A stretch of 6,756 nt of DNA from Bacteroidaceae bacterium (GCA_024695315.1 JAILIJ010000240.1:1-6756), one strand, 5' to 3'; counted from the first letter of the stretch, positions 1 through 6,477 are shown. Made by a program: numbers and translations. Notes: generated by a model not told the origin, from the letters alone.

Positions 1-214
1 AGGTTTGTACACCATAGTCATTCAATCGGGCTGGGCGTGACTTGTCCCACATGGGGGTAGTGATGATACGATTCAGATACTCACGTTCACGGCATGGCTT
101 ATCATGCCCAGGCTTGAACACGGGATAGGCTTCAAGGTATAAATACCATTCGTTGCGTAACTCCGACTTTCGGAGTTTGACAGACACTTTCGTGTGGAGC
201 ATTGCTTTCTTCAT
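1..214 (-). CDS. Tyrosine site-specific integrase, N-terminal fragment (cut by window edge)
   Basis: The first 71 codons are visible, starting MKKAMLHTKVSVKLRKSELR and running through NEWYLYLEAYPVF, a CREREYLNR stretch and TTPMWDKSRPARLNDYG; the rest lies beyond the left edge. The opening matches the arm-type DNA-binding beta-sheet domain at the start of Bacteroidales phage-integrase family recombinases, which are usually about 400 residues. From the family, the missing part should hold the SAM-like core-binding domain and the catalytic domain with its R-H-R-Y residues, none of which can be checked here. Family members cut and rejoin attachment-site DNA to integrate or excise an element. The ATG sits inside the stop of the upstream HTH gene (ATGA, 4-bp overlap), so the two are probably translationally coupled. 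An internal ATG at codon 5 is a weaker alternative start. The family call is fairly sure; whether the gene is intact is unknown. Confidence 0.8.
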   Translation of the reverse strand, partial: MKKAMLHTKVSVKLRKSELRNEWYLYLEAYPVFKPGHDKPCREREYLNRIITTPMWDKSRPARLNDYGVQT

Positions 215-771
215 TTTGCTTCAGATTTATAGAGGTTATCGATTTCTTTCTTTGGAACATATACATAATTCCCTATCTGTCTTGTCGGGATTGAGTATTT
301 CCTAATCTGCATATATGCCGTACTATCGTTCATGTGGTATTTCTTACACATCTCATTGATAGTATAACAGTTCTTGGGCTCCAAAGAATAAAGTTTGGGC
401 TCAGGCTTTTCCTTTTTCAAAGGATGCTTACGCAGAGGGTACATCTTCATCAACTCTGTCTTACTAACTCTAATCATTTTTTTACCTGCGTTCACATAAG
501 GAATCTTTCCCTTTCTGATAAGTCGATAAAGAGTGTCTTTACTGATTCCGAACAGAGCATAGGCTTCTGACACTTTTACGTACTCCTGAGACTTGGGTAT
601 CTTCCTTACTATTACGTCCAGTTTTGAATGACGGATTTCTTCATCCCTTCGACGCTTATATGCTATTTTTGAGCATCGGGGAGAGCAGTACCATGACTCG
701 ATAGTCTTGGCCATGAATGGTTCTCCACAAACCATACATTTTCTTCTGATTTCAAATTTTGCGATTTCCAT
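211..771 (-). CDS. Zinc-finger and double helix-turn-helix (excisionase-like) protein next to the integrase
   Basis: This 186-residue protein has three visible parts. Residues 12-33 carry C12-x2-C15 and C29-x3-C33, a treble-clef-like zinc site (CMVC...CSPRC), followed by a basic stretch KRRR at 39-42. Residues 64-112 form a MerR/excisionase-type winged helix (HTH_17 class): VKVSEAYALFGISKDTLYRL, then RKGKIP and a wing ending in IRVSKTEL. Residues 134-181 form a second, more divergent HTH of the same kind (YTINEMCKKYHMNDSTAY...IPTRQIGNYVYVPKKEI). Small proteins of this fold act as recombination directionality factors or local repressors. The 4-bp overlap with the integrase supports such a role, but excisionase activity is inferred. 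The ATG at 771 has an A-rich, non-Shine-Dalgarno upstream typical of Bacteroidota. The upstream region carries direct repeats that could be its binding sites. A plain transcriptional regulator is the main alternative. Confidence 0.8.
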   Translation of the reverse strand: MEIAKFEIRRKCMVCGEPFMAKTIESWYCSPRCSKIAYKRRRDEEIRHSKLDVIVRKIPKSQEYVKVSEAYALFGISKDTLYRLIRKGKIPYVNAGKKMIRVSKTELMKMYPLRKHPLKKEKPEPKLYSLEPKNCYTINEMCKKYHMNDSTAYMQIRKYSIPTRQIGNYVYVPKKEIDNLYKSEAK

Positions 772-808
772 TTTACGACATTTTTAATTCATTATTTTCA
801 CTCAAATA

Positions 809-840
809 TTTTTGTTGCACTTTATCGACTTTTTTGTTGC
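809..840. repeat. Pair of TTTTTGTTGC direct repeats upstream of the HTH/integrase genes
   Basis: The 10-mer TTTTTGTTGC occurs at 809-818 and 831-840, with start points exactly 22 bp (about two helical turns) apart. They lie 38 and 60 bp upstream of the HTH-gene start. Further upstream are related CGATA motifs (873-878 and 884-889). The placement suits operator sites for the HTH protein or arm-type sites for the integrase. That reading is inference; AT-richness alone could yield a short repeat. I found no convincing TAnnTTTG promoter box in this interval, only partial matches. Confidence 0.4.
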
Positions 841-904
841 GGTACAAATAAGGAACATATATGAGATAGGAAACGATAGAAATCGATAACGAAGACCAAA
901 CCCC

Positions 905-948
905 TTAAAACGGCAAATCCGTGTAACTCGGTGAGCTACACGGATTTG
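905..948 (-). terminator. dnaK intrinsic terminator
   Basis: A perfect 12-bp inverted repeat, CAAATCCGTGTA (914-925) and TACACGGATTTG (937-948), encloses an 11-nt loop that can add three more pairs (CTC/GAG). It starts 32 nt downstream of the dnaK stop. On the minus strand it is followed by CCGTTTTAA, a short T-run, so termination is plausible though the T-tract is weak. It separates dnaK from the integrase module. The stem is symmetric and could also stop plus-strand transcription, but no plus-strand gene is seen nearby. Confidence 0.8.
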
Positions 949-980
949 GTTTCCGATTGTTATTGTTTGTTATCTTTGAA

Positions 981-2918
981 CTAGTGGACCTCCTCGAAGT
1001 CAGCGTCCTGTACATCCTGTGTATTCTGGCTTGATGGACCTGCCTGCTGGCCGCCCTGGAAACCTGAACCTCCCATGTTAGGGTTCGCACCTGGCTGTGC
1101 ACCTGGCTGAGCTCCTGCTGCGTACATCTTCTGGCTTGCTGCCTGCATCTTCTCGTTGAGGGCGTTGATGGCTGAATCGATAGCTGCGAGGTCACCACTA
1201 TCCTTTGCCTTCTTGAGATCCTCTACTGCAGCCTCAATGCCTGGCTTATCTTCTGCAGGAATCTTGTCACCATTTTCCTTGAGGAAGTTCTCTGTCTGGA
1301 ATGCCATTGAATCAGCCTGATTAATCTTCTCGATACGCTCCTTCTCCTTCTTATCAGCCTCAGCATTAGCTTCTGCCTCTGCCTTCATACGATCAATTTC
1401 TTCCTTAGAAAGACCTGAAGAAGCCTCAATACGGATCTCCTGTTCCTTTCCAGTAGCCTTATCCTTGGCAGAAACCTTAAGGATACCGTTAGCATCGATA
1501 TCGAAGCTTACCTCAATCTGTGGAACACCACGACGAGCTGGAGCAATACCAGTAAGGTTGAAGATACCTATCTGCTTGTTCTGATTAGCCATTGGACGGT
1601 TTCCCTGAAGAACACGGATAGTTACCTCTGTCTGATTGTCAGCTGCTGTTGAGTAAACCTCTGTCTTCTTGCAAGGGATTGTTGTGTTAGCCTCAATCAT
1701 AGTAGTCATGACACCACCAAGAGTTTCAATACCCATGTTAAGTGGAGTAACGTCAAGAAGAACGATATCACCTACTCCCTCTTCCTTATTGAGGATAGCA
1801 CCCTGGATAGAAGCACCAACTGCAACAACTTCATCTGGATTAACGCCCTTAGAAGGCTCCTTGCCGAAGTAATCCTTTACAATCTGCTGAACGGCAGGAA
1901 TACGGCTTGATCCACCAACGAGGATTACTTCATCAATTTCACTTGTAGAAATACCTGCATCACGGATAGCATTCTTACATGGTTCGAGACATGCTTGGAT
2001 AAGTCCATGAGCGAGTGCTTCAAACTTAGCACGTGTAAGAGTTGTAACGAGGTGCTTTGGCACACCACCTACAGCTGTGATGTATGGAAGATTGATTTCT
2101 GTGCTTGAACCACTTGAAAGTTCAATCTTAGCCTTCTCAGCTGCTTCCTTAAGACGTTGCATAGCCATTGGATCCTGAGTAAGGTCAACACCTTCATTAG
2201 CCTTAAAGTCTGAAGCCAACCAATCGATGATTACCTGATCGAAGTCATCACCTCCAAGGTGTGTATCACCATTTGTAGAGAGCACCTCGAACACACCGCC
2301 ACCAAACTCAAGGATTGAGATATCGAATGTACCACCACCGAGGTCGAATACTGCAATCTTCATATCCTTGTTAGCCTTGTCGATACCGTAGGCAAGAGCT
2401 GCGGCAGTTGGCTCGTTGACGATACGCTTTACATCAAGACCTGCAATCTGACCAGCTTCCTTTGTAGCCTGACGCTGTGAGTCAGAGAAGTAAGCTGGTA
2501 CTGTGATGACAGCTTCTGTTACTTCCTGTCCGAGATAGTCTTCTGCAGTCTTCTTCATCTTCTGAAGAATCATTGCAGAAATCTCCTGTGGAGTGTAAAG
2601 ACGTCCGTCAATGTCAACACGTGGAGTATTGTTGTCGCCCTTCTTTACAGAATAAGGAACGCGAGCAATTTCTTTCTGAACCTGGTCATAAGCCTCACCC
2701 ATGAGACGCTTAATAGAGAACACAGTGTTCTTAGGGTTTGTGATAGCCTGACGCTTAGCAGGATCACCCACCTTACGCTCACCACCTTCTACGAAACCTA
2801 CAACTGATGGAGTTGTACGCTTACCTTCACTATTAGCAATAACCACTGGTTCATTGCCTTCAAAGACTGAAACACATGAGTTTGTTGTTCCTAAGTCGAT
2901 ACCAATAATCTTTCCCAT
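981..2918 (-). CDS. dnaK: Hsp70 chaperone DnaK
   Basis: This is a full-length 645-residue cytoplasmic Hsp70, which binds exposed hydrophobic peptide segments in an ATP-dependent cycle with DnaJ and GrpE. The nucleotide-binding domain (about 1-383) shows phosphate-1 motif IGIDLGTTNS (5-14), phosphate-2 motif FDLGGGTFDIS (191-201), with T197 at the position of E. coli T199, and adenosine motif VILVGGSSRIPAV (331-343). The insert at about 77-100 is the one found in Gram-negative-type DnaK. The linker VLLDVTPL spans 386-393, the beta-sandwich substrate domain about 394-505, and the helical lid about 506-600. A disordered Gly/Gln/Pro tail with AQPG repeats ends in DADFEEVH, matching the usual EEV terminus. 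The ATG at 2918 is preceded by an A-rich leader with no Shine-Dalgarno. dnaK stands alone: grpE and dnaJ are absent, and terminators flank it on both sides. No CIRCE operator was found; see the sigma-54-like element upstream. Confidence 0.98.
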   Translation of the reverse strand: MGKIIGIDLGTTNSCVSVFEGNEPVVIANSEGKRTTPSVVGFVEGGERKVGDPAKRQAITNPKNTVFSIKRLMGEAYDQVQKEIARVPYSVKKGDNNTPRVDIDGRLYTPQEISAMILQKMKKTAEDYLGQEVTEAVITVPAYFSDSQRQATKEAGQIAGLDVKRIVNEPTAAALAYGIDKANKDMKIAVFDLGGGTFDISILEFGGGVFEVLSTNGDTHLGGDDFDQVIIDWLASDFKANEGVDLTQDPMAMQRLKEAAEKAKIELSSGSSTEINLPYITAVGGVPKHLVTTLTRAKFEALAHGLIQACLEPCKNAIRDAGISTSEIDEVILVGGSSRIPAVQQIVKDYFGKEPSKGVNPDEVVAVGASIQGAILNKEEGVGDIVLLDVTPLNMGIETLGGVMTTMIEANTTIPCKKTEVYSTAADNQTEVTIRVLQGNRPMANQNKQIGIFNLTGIAPARRGVPQIEVSFDIDANGILKVSAKDKATGKEQEIRIEASSGLSKEEIDRMKAEAEANAEADKKEKERIEKINQADSMAFQTENFLKENGDKIPAEDKPGIEAAVEDLKKAKDSGDLAAIDSAINALNEKMQAASQKMYAAGAQPGAQPGANPNMGGSGFQGGQQAGPSSQNTQDVQDADFEEVH

Positions 2919-3009
2919 AATGTATTTTATTTTTTTATTATTTACTAATTATTTTATGCCTCATACAATTTGAATATAAAGTTGTCGAAGCAGTTACGCC
3001 AACATTAAG

Positions 3010-3025
3010 AACAAAGACCGTGCCA
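3010..3025 (-). promoter_or_regulatory. Sigma-54-like -24/-12 promoter element ahead of dnaK
   Basis: The minus strand reads TGGCACGGTCTTTGTT. Against the RpoN consensus TGGCACGrNNNTTGCW, every fixed position matches except the C of the -12 GC pair, which is T. The -24 GG to -12 spacing is the required 10 nt. Transcription would start near 2999, leaving a leader of about 80 nt before the dnaK ATG. Sigma-54 promoters need an activator bound upstream, and the TGGCA repeats lie there. The match is seen directly; function is inferred, and the lost GC dinucleotide would weaken a real site. Confidence 0.45.
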
Positions 3026-3059
3026 AAACTTCATCATTGTCATGCTTAATCAAAAAATC

Positions 3060-3117
3060 TGCCAATAAAGATCTTCAAAGTGCCAATATCTGCCAAAAAG
3101 ACAAGAAAAGTCTGCCA
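3060..3117. repeat. Cluster of TGGCA repeats upstream of the dnaK promoter element
   Basis: On the minus strand TGGCA occurs at 3113-3117, 3091-3095, 3081-3085 and 3060-3064, with a fifth copy (3021-3025) forming the -24 part of the sigma-54-like element. All are in the same orientation, and three share the extension TGGCAGA. Start spacings are 22, 10, 21 and 39 bp, the first three near whole helical turns. This looks like a set of activator sites on one DNA face. One copy lies inside the upstream gene's terminator stem, so part of the pattern may be coincidental. Confidence 0.4.
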
Positions 3118-3134
3118 TAACATGACAGACTCTT
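3095..3134 (-). terminator. Intrinsic terminator of the isopropylmalate synthase-family gene
   Basis: The minus-strand RNA folds as a 13-bp stem (3122-3134 with 3106-3118) around a 3-nt loop (3119-3121). It uses two G-U pairs that are only allowed in the minus-strand transcript. A broken T-tract (TTTTCTTGTCTTTTT) overlaps the end of the stem and continues past it. It begins 33 nt after the stop codon, so this gene's transcription should end before the dnaK promoter region. Confidence 0.85.
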
Positions 3135-3167
3135 CTATTTATATTATCAAATGATATACAACACCAC

Positions 3168-4682
3168 CTATTGTTCAATAAGATTAAGCATCTTAATTGT
3201 TGCCTTAATTGCAGCTTCTGTTTGATCGGCATCCAAAGCACGCGTTCGGTACATACGATCATCATACGTCCATGAGATAGTTGTCTGAACTAAGGCATCT
3301 GTTCGTCCACCTGGAGGAATACTAACCTGATAATTTGTCAACCAAGGGAAGGTGCGCTGAAGTTTATCCTTATATATATGTCGACAAGCGCGTACAAAGG
3401 CATCATACATACCATCGCCCATAGCACTTTCTTCATATACCTCACCATTGACATCAAGCTTAACGCTGGCCATTGGCTTAAGTCCATACGCAGTAGTTAC
3501 CATATAGCTGACAAGTTTAACCTTATCATCAGGCGCAGAATGCTTTAGCACATCGCTCACAATATAAGGAAGGTCCTCCTGTGTCACAAGTTGCTTTTTA
3601 TCACCAAGCTCTATGATTCTATCGGTAACCCTTCGTGTCTGCTCTGGAGTGAGTTCAAGTCCAAGTTCTTCAAGATTTTTCAATATATTAGCCTTACCAG
3701 AATTCTTTCCTAAAGCATATTCACGTTTACGTCCGAAACGTTCCGGAAGAAGATCATTACAATAAAGACTATGTTTATTATCTCCATCAGCGTGTACACC
3801 GGCAACCTGTGTGAATACAGATTCGCCAATAATTGGCTTGTTTGGTGGAACAGCTATTCCGCTGAGATTTTCCACCATTCTACTGACTTCATTAAGAGCA
3901 GTTTCTATCACGTTAGTTTCCATCATACATTGGTCACGCAATATAGCCTCAACACTAGATAGAGGAGCATTACCAGCCCTTTCGCCAAGTCCGTTAACAG
4001 CAGTATGTACGCCCTTACATCCATTCATAACTGCAGCCATAACGTTACTTGTTGCTAAATCATAATCGTTATGTGCATGAAAGTCAAAATGCAATTCTGG
4101 ATATCTATGTGTCATCTGCTGGAAATATTCTGCAGTCTGTATCGGGTTAAGCACTCCAAGAGTGTCAGGCAACATAAAACGTCTAATACCAGCATTACGA
4201 AGAGCATCCACAAAAGCAAAAACGTATTCTGGTGACTCTTTCATGCCATTCGACCAATCCTCAAGATATACGTTTACGCCAATGCCAAGTTCACTAGCAT
4301 ATTTAATACTATTCTTAATGTCATTTACATGCTGTTCCAGCGTCTTCTTTAGCTGATACTTACAATGTTTTTCACTTCCTTTGCAAAGAAGGTTGATATT
4401 TCTGCATCCGGTGTCATTAATCCAATCCAATGATGTCTTTCCATCAACAAAACCAAGCACCTCTACCCTATCAAGACATCCCGCTTGTCTAGCCCATCGG
4501 CATATCATTGTCACAGCCTCTTTTTCCCCATCAGAGACACGTGCACTTGCTACTTCAATACGATCCACGTTGACCTTTTGAAGTAGCAATCTCGCCAATA
4601 TTAATTTTTCATGTGGTACAAAACTCACGCCATTGGTTTGTTCGCCATCACGCAGAGTCGTGTCCATTATTTCTATTTTCAT
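3168..4682 (-). CDS. Alpha-isopropylmalate synthase family enzyme (2-isopropylmalate or citramalate synthase)
   Basis: This 504-residue protein belongs to the DRE-TIM metallolyase family, which condenses an acyl-CoA (usually acetyl-CoA) with a 2-oxoacid for leucine or isoleucine synthesis. Visible motifs are DTTLRDGEQ (7-15), fitting the family signature LR[DE]GxQ-x10-K; LPDTLG (171-176); HAHNDYD (202-208), with metal-binding H202 and H204; NGLGERAGNA (230-239); and GVHADGDNKHSLY (295-307). A LeuA allosteric/dimerisation domain fills about 365-504, with PPGGRTDALVQT near 456-467. An upstream TTG at 4697 keeps the frame open, but the ATG at 4682 places the first strand (MKIEIMDTT) correctly, so I use it. 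The second signature normally has Gly where this protein has Asp (HNDYD). It resembles the second LeuA-like protein that I recall inside Bacteroides leu operons, yet no leu or ilv gene is beside it here. The oxoacid substrate (2-oxoisovalerate or pyruvate) cannot be decided, so no symbol is given. It lies 88 nt after coaX. Confidence 0.9.
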   Translation of the reverse strand: MKIEIMDTTLRDGEQTNGVSFVPHEKLILARLLLQKVNVDRIEVASARVSDGEKEAVTMICRWARQAGCLDRVEVLGFVDGKTSLDWINDTGCRNINLLCKGSEKHCKYQLKKTLEQHVNDIKNSIKYASELGIGVNVYLEDWSNGMKESPEYVFAFVDALRNAGIRRFMLPDTLGVLNPIQTAEYFQQMTHRYPELHFDFHAHNDYDLATSNVMAAVMNGCKGVHTAVNGLGERAGNAPLSSVEAILRDQCMMETNVIETALNEVSRMVENLSGIAVPPNKPIIGESVFTQVAGVHADGDNKHSLYCNDLLPERFGRKREYALGKNSGKANILKNLEELGLELTPEQTRRVTDRIIELGDKKQLVTQEDLPYIVSDVLKHSAPDDKVKLVSYMVTTAYGLKPMASVKLDVNGEVYEESAMGDGMYDAFVRACRHIYKDKLQRTFPWLTNYQVSIPPGGRTDALVQTTISWTYDDRMYRTRALDADQTEAAIKATIKMLNLIEQ

Positions 4683-4770
4683 AAAACTCAAGAACAAAAC
4701 ATATAGTAAAAGAACTTATACAACATCATCAAAGTAAGTAACAAAGCCTCATCCTTGTTTATTTCAACTT

Positions 4771-5481
4771 CTAAATTACCTTGATTAGTCCTCTAAAAAT
4801 CAACATATGATCAACGATAATCTTATCCTTAACATCATCTCCAAATGTAAAATGATTACCTCCTGTAACAAAAATTTTCACATTAGGATACTTTTCCAGC
4901 ACACGTCGTACAAAACCTTCTATTTCAAGTCCAGCACCAACCACAGCTCCACTTCTCATTGCTGTTTCTGTATCATATCCCATAAAAGGTGTTTCTCCTT
5001 CGACATCGATAAGAGGAAGAAGTGCAGTATGTTCATGCATGGCCTTAAGACGTAATTCTACTCCGGGAGATATGTTTCCGCCAATAAACTGCCCTTCTGG
5101 AGATATAAGGTCGTATGTAATACAAGTGCCTGCATCTACAACCAATAGAGTATCATCTGGGAACATAGACATAGCTCCAATGTCGGCTGCCCATCTATCA
5201 GCGCCCAAACCTCGGGGTGCAATACATTCAGGCTTTACTGGACAAGGGGTATTGTATGTTAGCCATATTACTGGAAACGGTTGCATTTCTATGACATGCA
5301 GCAGTTGTTTATCAACCCCTGCCACATTAGAAACCACACACGAATCTATCTTAAAATCAGCAGTTAATCGACGAAAAAGTTCATACCAACTTTCCTCACG
5401 ATGTTCAAAATGCACGATCTCATCACCCTCAGCAATCGCTACTTTAGCAGATGTATTACCTATATCTAAAAGTAATTTCAT
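4771..5481 (-). CDS. coaX: Type III pantothenate kinase
   Basis: The 236-residue protein catalyses ATP-dependent phosphorylation of pantothenate, the first committed step of coenzyme A synthesis, in the cytoplasm. It has the ASKHA-fold landmarks of CoaX: phosphate-binding DIGNTSAK (6-13), PRGLGADRWAADIGA (89-103) with the likely catalytic base D95, VVDAGTCITYDLI (114-126), with D116 in the region that binds the activating monovalent cation in characterised CoaX, and GGNISPGVELRLKAMHEHTA (134-153). A late TGG motif lies at 206-208. Length is slightly below the usual 240-260 residues but no motif is missing. The ATG at 5481 begins only 3 nt after the stop of the YjbH-like gene, so the two are very likely co-transcribed and perhaps translationally coupled. 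Type III enzymes are known not to be inhibited by CoA, unlike type I CoaA. Confidence 0.95.
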   Translation of the reverse strand: MKLLLDIGNTSAKVAIAEGDEIVHFEHREESWYELFRRLTADFKIDSCVVSNVAGVDKQLLHVIEMQPFPVIWLTYNTPCPVKPECIAPRGLGADRWAADIGAMSMFPDDTLLVVDAGTCITYDLISPEGQFIGGNISPGVELRLKAMHEHTALLPLIDVEGETPFMGYDTETAMRSGAVVGAGLEIEGFVRRVLEKYPNVKIFVTGGNHFTFGDDVKDKIIVDHMLIFRGLIKVI

Positions 5482-5484
5482 ATC

Positions 5485-6228
5485 TTACCAATCTATAGTG
5501 TATTGATAGCTCATTCCTAGACCAAATCTCTTCATGTCACGTCCGTAAGCAAGTATGTTCCAATGATTAAACAAACATACATTTACTCCAAGATTGATTC
5601 CGCGTGTGTCATAGTCGGCTAATATCATCATCTTATTCCAAAACGATGGTGTAAATGACACTCCGCCAAATGTTCCATTATATACCTTTTCCGTACCAAA
5701 TCCATCATCATCATGTATTGAATAGAAATAGCCTGCAGTAATGCCAAAATCGCCAACATTTTCGAATTTAACATGTTTTGTCAACACTCCATAGACACAG
5801 GAATAATAGCTTCCGCCATGATCACTCCAAGGGTCATTCGAACCAATGACAAGGCTTGGCCACCACCGTCCTTCCTTCTCCATCAAAGGTCTAAGTCTTA
5901 CACTATATGAACGATCCTGCTGGTAATATCCCCAGCCTCCTAAATACCCTTCGTCATAAACCTTGCGTCTATAAAGCAATGTCTCTCGCATTGTTACCTC
6001 AACCCATGGTAGAGGAGTAAGTCCAAAATAATATATTCCTGTATTATAGTAAAAATCATTAGACATGTAACGCTTTGGTAGAAATGTTGCACCTCCAAGA
6101 AACGTACCTTCCTTCTGCATATCAGCAGTAGGAATATTCACCAAACCTGTATTGCCAAAAGTCATTTGAGCAAAAATATCCGTAACAAAGCCACAAACGA
6201 CTAACAGAACCATCATTATCTTCTTCAT
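5485..6228 (-). CDS. Short YjbH-like outer-membrane beta-barrel protein
   Basis: From the ATG at 6228 this is 247 residues. Residues 1-20 form a signal peptide (MKKIMMVLLVVCGFVTDIFA) with likely cleavage before Q21. The mature start, TFGNTGLVNIPTADMQKEGT (23-42), resembles the opening of YjbH-type exopolysaccharide-associated proteins (TGL...PTA.M...G). The remainder is rich in Tyr, Trp, Phe and Gly with alternating hydrophobic residues and ends YQYTIDW, an aromatic C-terminus typical of outer-membrane barrels. E. coli YjbH is near 700 residues, so this is a one-domain version. Its role is unknown; an envelope or polysaccharide link comes only from the family. A TTG at 6294 extends the frame but falls within the predicted promoter. 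The ATG at 6234 (two codons longer) is an equally possible start. Cys12 does not sit in a good lipobox. It heads the coaX transcription unit. Confidence 0.75.
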   Translation of the reverse strand: MKKIMMVLLVVCGFVTDIFAQMTFGNTGLVNIPTADMQKEGTFLGGATFLPKRYMSNDFYYNTGIYYFGLTPLPWVEVTMRETLLYRRKVYDEGYLGGWGYYQQDRSYSVRLRPLMEKEGRWWPSLVIGSNDPWSDHGGSYYSCVYGVLTKHVKFENVGDFGITAGYFYSIHDDDGFGTEKVYNGTFGGVSFTPSFWNKMMILADYDTRGINLGVNVCLFNHWNILAYGRDMKRFGLGMSYQYTIDW

Positions 6229-6265
6229 AGGCATAAAAATGTTAAGAAAAAGCACATTTTCCTTG

Positions 6266-6295
6266 CAAAGATAAGAACAAAATATGACAATCAAG
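6266..6295 (-). promoter_or_regulatory. Bacteroides-type -33/-7 promoter for the yjbH-like/coaX unit
   Basis: On the minus strand TATCTTTG (6273 down to 6266) matches the Bacteroidota -7 box TAnnTTTG exactly. CTTG (6295-6292) sits 18 nt upstream as a -33 element, close to the usual 19-21 spacing. Transcription should start near 6258, about 25-30 nt before the ATG codons at 6234/6228. This also rules against the TTG at 6294 as a start codon. No Shine-Dalgarno sequence is present in the leader. Confidence 0.65.
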
Positions 6296-6352
6296 CATCT
6301 AACTCAAAAAAATCCTGCATTTACCTTTCCAATTACAATTTATTATAAAAGA

Positions 6353-6412
6353 TTTAACGGTACTTGGACGCTTGTTAGACGGGCGTTTAACAAGTGTTCA
6401 AGTACCGTTAAA
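6353..6412 (+). repeat. Long inverted repeat / hairpin
   Basis: Arms 6353-6377 and 6388-6412 pair over 25 bp around a 10-nt loop (GACGGGCGTT). The outer 14 pairs are perfect (TTTAACGGTACTTG with its complement). The only irregular pairs are G6367-T6398 and G6370-T6395, which are G-U wobbles in plus-strand RNA but A-C mismatches in minus-strand RNA. No long T-tract follows on either side, so it is not a standard terminator. No clear target-site duplication flanks it. It may be a repeat-element copy or a structured RNA segment. Confidence 0.75.
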
Positions 6413-6477
6413 ATGATACAAAAACGAAATGCACTAATTGTGTGTTTCTTCTGTTTGGAATAGCGGTTGTCAAATTA

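Noticed and set aside
905..1198. Minus-strand open frame of 97 codons overlapping the dnaK 3' end
   Set aside because: It lies out of frame inside the strongly supported dnaK gene, has low-complexity Arg/Gln/Ser composition, and crosses the terminator hairpin.
2919..3167. CIRCE (HrcA) operator upstream of dnaK
   Set aside because: Neither TTAGCACTC nor GAGTGCTAA half-sites are present.
3050..3265. Minus-strand open frame of 71 codons across the dnaK upstream region
   Set aside because: It overlaps the end of the LeuA-family gene out of frame and reads through the intrinsic terminator and TGGCA repeats; no recognisable protein.
4683..4697. TTG-initiated extension of the LeuA-family protein
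   Set aside because: The five extra residues precede the conserved first strand MKIEIMDTT, and the ATG at 4682 is the natural start.
5039..5506. Plus-strand open frame of 155 codons opposite coaX
   Set aside because: It is fully antisense to a well-supported coaX and shows no domain of its own.
6193..6195. Lipobox cysteine (Cys12) in the YjbH-like signal peptide
   Set aside because: The preceding residues are Val-Val, without the small residue needed at -1, and a better signal peptidase I site (FA-Q) follows.
6229..6294. TTG-initiated N-terminal extension of the YjbH-like protein
   Set aside because: It would put 22 residues before a normal signal peptide, and the segment contains the predicted -33/-7 promoter.
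6353..6412. Miniature inverted-repeat transposable element
   Set aside because: The flanks (AAAAGAT and ATGATAC) show no convincing target-site duplication and only one copy is visible in the window.
6352..6413. Integron attC-like site: ATTTAAC at the left end, GTTAAAA at the right, with GTTAGAC and GTTTAAC inside
   Set aside because: The right box fails the final pyrimidine, the stem lacks the extrahelical bases and unpaired spacer of attC, the inner boxes are in the wrong order, and no integron integrase or cassette is present.
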